From an uncultured Prevotella sp. (lineage in GTDB: Bacteria > Bacteroidota > Bacteroidia > Bacteroidales > Bacteroidaceae): DNA of 64,000 bases. The first letter of the stretch is position 1, and each line of letters opens with the position of its first letter. The position numbers and the translations under genes were made by a program. The stretch spans positions 1 to 64,000 of the forward strand of contig UQKO01000009.1 in the NCBI GenBank assembly GCA_900541575.1, read 5' to 3'. Shown here piece by piece: positions 59,789-64,000 of this stretch. The notes below the pieces were generated by a model, which saw nothing but the letters and a program-made list of their open reading frames with translations, was not told where the DNA came from and made no database searches.

Positions 59789-61135
59789 TTACATGCCAAT
59801 CACTACGCGTTGCACGTAGTAGCAGAGGATACCAGCCAAATAGCCTATGGCTGCAATCCAAGAGATGTGCTTCATATACCATCCGAAGGTGATTTTTTCT
59901 AATCCCATCACTACCACGCCGGCTGCCGAACCGATGATGAGCATCGAACCGCCCACACCTGCGCAGTAGGCCAAGAGTTGCCAGAAAATACCATCTTGGG
60001 CGAAGTCGCCCGTTGCTTGTATGGGATACATACCCATGCAACCTGCTACGAGAGGCACATTGTCGACAATGCTAGAAAGAACACCGATGATACCTGTCAC
60101 CATGAAATGGTTGCCATCGAAGAATGTGTTGAGGCCTTGTCCCATCTGTACGAGCACGCCGATAGTCTCGAGGCAAGCCACTGCCATAAGTATACCGAGG
60201 AAGAAGAGAATGGTGCCCATATCAATGCGTGAAAGCATATTGGTGACGCGTTTCTGCATAGCGCCTTTCTCTTCTGCGTGGCCAAGGTGGCTATAGAATA
60301 GTTCCGTAGTGGTCCATAGCACGCCCAGTACGAGCAAGATTCCTACGAATGGGGGTAAATGTGTGATGCTCTTAAAGATGGGCACGAAAATCAGACCACC
60401 TACGCCGAGGAAGAAAATAACCTTGCGTTGACGTGCCGTAAGTTCGCTCACGCTGCCTTTCGTCTGTACTGAAGCATTGAAGGAAAGTTGGCCTTTAAGC
60501 GAGAACGAGAGCAGATAGGTGGGAATCACCATGGATATAATTGAGGGTAAGAGAATCTCCTTAATCACTCCTGCAGCTGTGATGAGGCCCTTGTTCCACA
60601 GCATGATGGTGGTCACGTCGCCGATGGGGGAGGCTGCGCCACCCGAGTTGGCTGCAATGACTACGAGCGAAGCGTAAATGATTCGATCTTTGTGATCGGT
60701 CACTAGTTTGCGGAGAATCATCACCATGACGATGCTCGTGGTGAGGTTGTCGAGAATGGCCGAGAGGATGAAGGTCATTACTGCAATGCGCCAGAGCAGT
60801 CCGCGCTTACTCTTTGTACGCATCATATCGCGTACGAAATTGAAACCACCATTTTGGTCGACAAGTTCCACGATGGTCATAGCGCCCATGAGGAAAAAGA
60901 GCGTGGTGGATGCGCTTCCTAGATGATGCTCTATCACTTCACTTACGACAGAGGCTACTTTGTCGCCTACAGCAGCAGGCAAGTACTGCGATGGGTCGCA
61001 CATGAATAGCGTCCAGCAACCTACGAACATAAGCAAGGCAATGGCTGCCTTGTTGATTTTGTTAAGGCTCTCTGTGGCGATGAGCAAATAGCCCACCACG
61101 AATACCACGACAATGAGGGTTGTAAGAGTTGTCAT
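59789..61135 (-). CDS. nhaD: NhaD-type sodium/proton antiporter
   Basis: NhaD exchanges sodium or lithium ions for protons in the inner membrane. The 448-residue protein of the IT superfamily has about 12 helices. It shows FFLMGAMTIVELVDQNGGF, the conserved ILSAILDNLTTSIVM and VVIAANSGGAASPIGDVTTIMLW, and the second repeat with GVLSSIVDNVPLVAGCMGM. It ends in a short loop near the C-terminus. It lies downstream of dsbD on the same strand, separated by a REP-like hairpin. Confidence 0.92.
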   Translation of the reverse strand: MTTLTTLIVVVFVVGYLLIATESLNKINKAAIALLMFVGCWTLFMCDPSQYLPAAVGDKVASVVSEVIEHHLGSASTTLFFLMGAMTIVELVDQNGGFNFVRDMMRTKSKRGLLWRIAVMTFILSAILDNLTTSIVMVMILRKLVTDHKDRIIYASLVVIAANSGGAASPIGDVTTIMLWNKGLITAAGVIKEILLPSIISMVIPTYLLSFSLKGQLSFNASVQTKGSVSELTARQRKVIFFLGVGGLIFVPIFKSITHLPPFVGILLVLGVLWTTTELFYSHLGHAEEKGAMQKRVTNMLSRIDMGTILFFLGILMAVACLETIGVLVQMGQGLNTFFDGNHFMVTGIIGVLSSIVDNVPLVAGCMGMYPIQATGDFAQDGIFWQLLAYCAGVGGSMLIIGSAAGVVVMGLEKITFGWYMKHISWIAAIGYLAGILCYYVQRVVIGM

Positions 61136-61154
61136 TGAAGAGTTTTAAGTTTAT

Positions 61155-61198
61155 AGATAAAAGTTTTAAGTTTGGAGGTATGAGGTTATAAAGTTACT
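61155..61198. repeat. Single copy of the TTTGGAGGTTATAA repeat family
   Basis: AGTTTTAAGTTTGGAGGTAT is followed by GAGGTTATAAAGTTACTATT. It matches the repeats at 11501-11618 and 63391-63478 and lies just upstream of nhaD. Confidence 0.65.
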
Positions 61199-61211
61199 AT
61201 TCATTAGTTCT

Positions 61212-61282
61212 ATGGGCGACGCGTTTCGCGTCGGCATGTTGGAATGCTTTTATGGCAATGCCGACGCGGGGACGCGTCGCCC
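61212..61282. repeat. REP-like inverted pair between dsbD and nhaD
   Basis: TGGGCGACGCGTTTCGCGTC with GGCAT forms the left half and ATGCCGACGCGGGGACGCGT with CGCCCA the right half; the halves are near-perfect complements. The core GGCGACGCGTTTCGCGTCGG has the layout of the RAYT-flanking REP core GGCGAAGCGTCTCGCTTCGG. The stem pair A-T is replaced by C-G, a compensatory change. Confidence 0.75.
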
Positions 61283-61308
61283 ACAGTATTGGCTGAGAGA
61301 TACGATTC

Positions 61309-63369
61309 TTACTCGCCAGCCTTGAATTTCTCGAGGCCGGTTTGGAGGAACCTCACGAATTTATCGATGTTCTCGTCGTAAGAGTAGGAGCCATTAAGAG
61401 GTTTGCCCTCAGCATCAAGTAACACGTAGAATGGTTGCGCGTTGGCTCCAAACTTAGAGCGTTGCAGGTAGCTCCACTTATCGCCTATGGTGCGGAGTGT
61501 AGTGGTTTGCCCGTTTTCGCTCACTTCGATGGGTTGTGGTAGCGAAGTCTTCTCGTCAACGTAGAGCGATATGAGTACGTAGTCTTTATTAATAATGTCG
61601 CGCACCTTGGCATCGTGCCATACGGCGAGTTCCATCTTGCGGCAGTTTACACAGCCGTGGCCTGTAAAGTCGAGCATTACGGGTTTGCCTGTTTGGCGAG
61701 CGTAAGCCATGCCCGATTCATAGTCGGTAAACTTCGCCTCTACTTTTACGGGATCGAGGTTGAAGTCCTGAGTCGACATGGGTGGAGCGAAAGCACTGAC
61801 GGCCTTGAGCGGAGCACCCCAAAGACCTGGCACCATATAGATGGCAAAGGCTAGTGATGCTAGAGCTAGGAAGAAACGGGGCACGGAAGTGTGGCGTTCG
61901 TCTTCATCATCGTGGGGAAACTTGATGCCGCCTAGCAGATAGATGCCGAGCAGGGCGAAAATGGCTATCCAAAGAGCGAGGAATGTTTCTCGGTCGAGTA
62001 GATGCCAACCATAGGCGAGATCGGCTACGGAGAAGAATTTTAGAGCGAAAGCTAGCTCAAGGAAACCGAGCACAACCTTTACGTTGTTGAGCCAACCACC
62101 GCTCTTAGGTGCACTCTTGAGCCATGTGGGGAAGAGGGCGAAGAGAGTGAATGGAAGTGCTAGTGCAATGGCGAAGCCCAACATTCCGATGGTGGGGGCT
62201 AGGGCTGAACTGCCAGAGGTGCTGACTTCTACAAGCAGGAATCCAATGATGGGACCTGTGCATGAAAAGCTAACCAACGAAAGGGTGAAAGCCATGAGGA
62301 ATATGCTCAACAAACCAGTGGTTTTCTCGGCCTTATTGTCCACCGCATCTCCCCATTTTGATGGGAGTGTAATCTCAAATCCACCAAAGAAACTTGCGGC
62401 AAAGACTACGAGCATGAGGAAGAACAGAATGTTGAACACTGCATTGGTGGAGAGGTCGTTGAGAGCGTTGGCTCCGAAGAGCGTGGTGATGATAAGGCCT
62501 AATGCCACGTAGATAACCACGATGGATATGCCATAGGTGATAGCATCGCGTATTCCCTTACGACGATTGCCCGAACGCTTGAGAAAGAAACTCACCGTCA
62601 TGGGGATGATGGGCCATACGCAAGGTGTAAAGAGAGCTACAAGTCCGCCCACGAATCCGAGGAAGAAAATGTAATACCAAGCCTTGCCTGTCATGTCTGT
62701 GCCGTCGGCGCCATAGCTTTTGAGCTCTTTGATGACGGGAGTCCACAGTTGCTGTATGGCAGCACTATCGAGCGGTTGCACGGCGATGGCGGCTTGGGCA
62801 GAATCTGCTGCGGTGGTGGTTTGAGTCGAGTCGGCATTGAGCGGCAAGGCATCGGTGGCAGTGGCAGCATCGGCTGCTGCTTGCGCTGCTTCTTCAGCCT
62901 TGGTCTGGGCTGTAGGCTCAGGACCATTTGTGCCGTTGAGGTGAGCGTTTACGCTGGTGGGCGGTAAGCAGTTTTGGTCATTGCATGCGCCATATTGTAG
63001 ATAGCCTTTAAGTTCATAGTTCTTGTCGGTGAGTTCTACGCGCTGCGTGAAGGTGGCTTTGCCTTCAAAGAAAGATACGGGCATGTCGAATATAGGGTCG
63101 TGCATGCTCTTTGCTCCAGGGCCAGCCTTGAGTTTTCCTTTAAGCTTCGCGCCCTTAATGGCATCTACGCCAAATGAGGCAGGGGTGGGACCGCCTTCAC
63201 CAATGTTGGTGGAGTAGATGTGCCATCCAGGCTGTGCAGTACCCGAGAATACGATGTCGATGGTGTTGGCATTGACTCGCTGATACTTCACTGTGAAGTT
63301 GATCTGTGCCATCGCTGCAGAGAACGCAGTGAGGAGTAATAGGCACAAGATGGTTGCAAACTTCTTCAT
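61309..63369 (-). CDS. dsbD: Thiol:disulfide interchange protein DsbD
   Basis: DsbD moves reducing power from cytoplasmic thioredoxin to periplasmic partners. The 686-residue protein has a signal peptide (about 1-21, ending AAMAQ), an N-terminal DsbD-alpha-like domain with GYLQYGACNDQNCLPPTS (Cys pair), and an Ala/Thr-rich linker (about 155-205). The membrane core (about 230-530) includes GGLVALFTPCVWPIIPMTVSF and SFSCTGPIIGFLL, each with one Cys. A thioredoxin-like C-terminal domain has FTGHGCVNCRKME (CxxC). All six redox cysteines are present. Confidence 0.94.
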   Translation of the reverse strand: MKKFATILCLLLLTAFSAAMAQINFTVKYQRVNANTIDIVFSGTAQPGWHIYSTNIGEGGPTPASFGVDAIKGAKLKGKLKAGPGAKSMHDPIFDMPVSFFEGKATFTQRVELTDKNYELKGYLQYGACNDQNCLPPTSVNAHLNGTNGPEPTAQTKAEEAAQAAADAATATDALPLNADSTQTTTAADSAQAAIAVQPLDSAAIQQLWTPVIKELKSYGADGTDMTGKAWYYIFFLGFVGGLVALFTPCVWPIIPMTVSFFLKRSGNRRKGIRDAITYGISIVVIYVALGLIITTLFGANALNDLSTNAVFNILFFLMLVVFAASFFGGFEITLPSKWGDAVDNKAEKTTGLLSIFLMAFTLSLVSFSCTGPIIGFLLVEVSTSGSSALAPTIGMLGFAIALALPFTLFALFPTWLKSAPKSGGWLNNVKVVLGFLELAFALKFFSVADLAYGWHLLDRETFLALWIAIFALLGIYLLGGIKFPHDDEDERHTSVPRFFLALASLAFAIYMVPGLWGAPLKAVSAFAPPMSTQDFNLDPVKVEAKFTDYESGMAYARQTGKPVMLDFTGHGCVNCRKMELAVWHDAKVRDIINKDYVLISLYVDEKTSLPQPIEVSENGQTTTLRTIGDKWSYLQRSKFGANAQPFYVLLDAEGKPLNGSYSYDENIDKFVRFLQTGLEKFKAGE

Positions 63370-63390
63370 AAATAGAATGTATGGGTTGGG

Positions 63391-63478
63391 TTTGGAGTTT
63401 TGAGGTTAATAGGTTATAATGTTACTTTTTACGTTGAAAGTGTAAGTAACTTTATAACCTTAAACCTCAAAACTTAAA
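63391..63478. repeat. Inverted pair of the TTTGGAGGTTATAA repeat
   Basis: GTTTGGAGTTTTGAGGTTAA followed by TAGGTTATAATGTTACTT is mirrored by AAGTAACTTTATAACC and TTAAACCTCAAAACTT, giving a long imperfect hairpin between metG and dsbD. Both genes are on the minus strand, so it could end metG transcription. Confidence 0.75.
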
Positions 63479-63489
63479 ACAAGTAATGC

Positions 63490-64000
63490 TTATCCCACTT
63501 GGCTGCCAGGCACTACTTTGCGATCTACGGTCACTACGGATAGAGATTCGTCGAAGTTGACGGCAGAGAGAATCATGCCTTGGCTCTCTATTCCGCTGAT
63601 GGTGCGGGGAGCGAGGTTCGCCACATAGCACACTTGCTTTCCTACAAGTTCCTCGGGATTATAGTAGTGAGCAATGCCGCTTACGATGATACGGTTTTCA
63701 GCGCCATCGGCTATCTCAAACTTTAGCAACTTCTTGCTCTTCTTTACTTTCTCGCACGAAAGTACGGTTCCCACGCGGATATCGAGTTTTTCAAAGTCTT
63801 CGAAAGGAATATTCTCTTTTACGGGAGCGGCTTTGAAGTTGGCTGCTTCGTTGGCTTTCTTTGTGTCGAGAAGTTTTTGTACTTGAGCTTCCACCACGCT
63901 GTCTTCTATCTTTTCGAATAGCAAGGCAGGCTCGCCTAGTTTGTGTCCTGCAGGCAAGAGATCCGTGGCTCCGAGACGATCCCACTGAGCCTCTTCTATA
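63490..64000 (-). CDS. metG: Methionyl-tRNA synthetase, C-terminal part (partial)
   Basis: The frame runs off the right edge of the window, so only the last 170 residues are seen. IEEAQWDRLGATDLLPAGHK is the end of the anticodon-binding region, followed by LGEPALLFEKIED, typical of MetG. A tRNA-binding (EMAP-II/OB-fold) domain completes it: FEDFEKLDIRVGTVLSCEKV, IIVSGIAHYYNPEELVGKQV and LAPRTISGIESQGMILSA. The catalytic domain lies outside. The TTG at 63957 is an internal codon, not a start. Confidence 0.93.
   Translation of the reverse strand, partial: IEEAQWDRLGATDLLPAGHKLGEPALLFEKIEDSVVEAQVQKLLDTKKANEAANFKAAPVKENIPFEDFEKLDIRVGTVLSCEKVKKSKKLLKFEIADGAENRIIVSGIAHYYNPEELVGKQVCYVANLAPRTISGIESQGMILSAVNFDESLSVVTVDRKVVPGSQVG

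Overview
The window looks like a piece of a Bacteroidales chromosome, probably Prevotellaceae-like. This rests on a type IX secretion operon (porP-K-L-M-N) plus porT, BtuG-type and SusD-era style surface lipoproteins, HU-like proteins with Bacteroidetes-specific extensions, a DUF3098/ftsX/uppP/truB/queA block, and repeated Bacteroidetes promoters (TTTG, about 20 nt, TAnnTTTG) ahead of many genes. The genus is not determined.

Layout. 1-2,960: a repeat-bearing intergenic region, then phosphate butyryltransferase and butyrate kinase, closed by a perfect hairpin. 3,014-7,536: a 7TM-HD phosphohydrolase, pdxB and an acyltransferase, all on the minus strand. 7,787-14,180: the T9SS core operon porPKLMN (minus). 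14,377-19,190: an HU/winged-helix protein and a vitamin B12 uptake unit (cobalamin riboswitch, btuB, btuG). 19,278-26,984: tRNA-Pro, a C1B peptidase, and an envelope cluster of ABC exporter, sulfatase-fold transferase, epimerase and PAP2 enzyme. 27,100-29,604: an Lrp regulator and a MetE-like gene bracketed by divergent IS200/IS605 remnants. 29,633-37,436: an M15 peptidase, ferredoxin, porT, a duplicated and broken DUF2795 locus, a PduO-type adenosyltransferase, an HD protein and uvrA. 37,437-38,267: a gene-free stretch with seven DnaA-box-like sites and a local GC-skew switch, the best candidate for the chromosome origin. 38,268-41,561: a TrmH-family methylase, a HAD phosphatase and pckA. 42,393-49,019: an AEC transporter, a FolK-GNAT fusion, and the queA-truB-uppP-DUF3098-ftsX block. 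49,509-58,232: floA, a REP-associated transposase with its REP palindromes, a secreted sialidase, upp, tRNA-Arg and mutS. 58,453-64,000: a decayed surface-protein gene, repeats, nhaD, dsbD and the 3' part of metG.

How parts fit together. The sialidase ends in a short sorting-tail-like segment and may be cargo of the T9SS encoded here. The B12 importer and the adenosyltransferase are two steps of one salvage route. Mobile or repetitive DNA is limited to small elements: IS605 remnants, REP/RAYT, and several unnamed palindromic or tandem intergenic repeats. No phage, CRISPR array or large island was seen. The most interesting points are the candidate oriC, the IS605-bracketed regulator/metE pair, the REP/RAYT set with compensatory stem changes, the three-site palindromic repeat, the FolK-GNAT fusion and two chimeric gene remnants.
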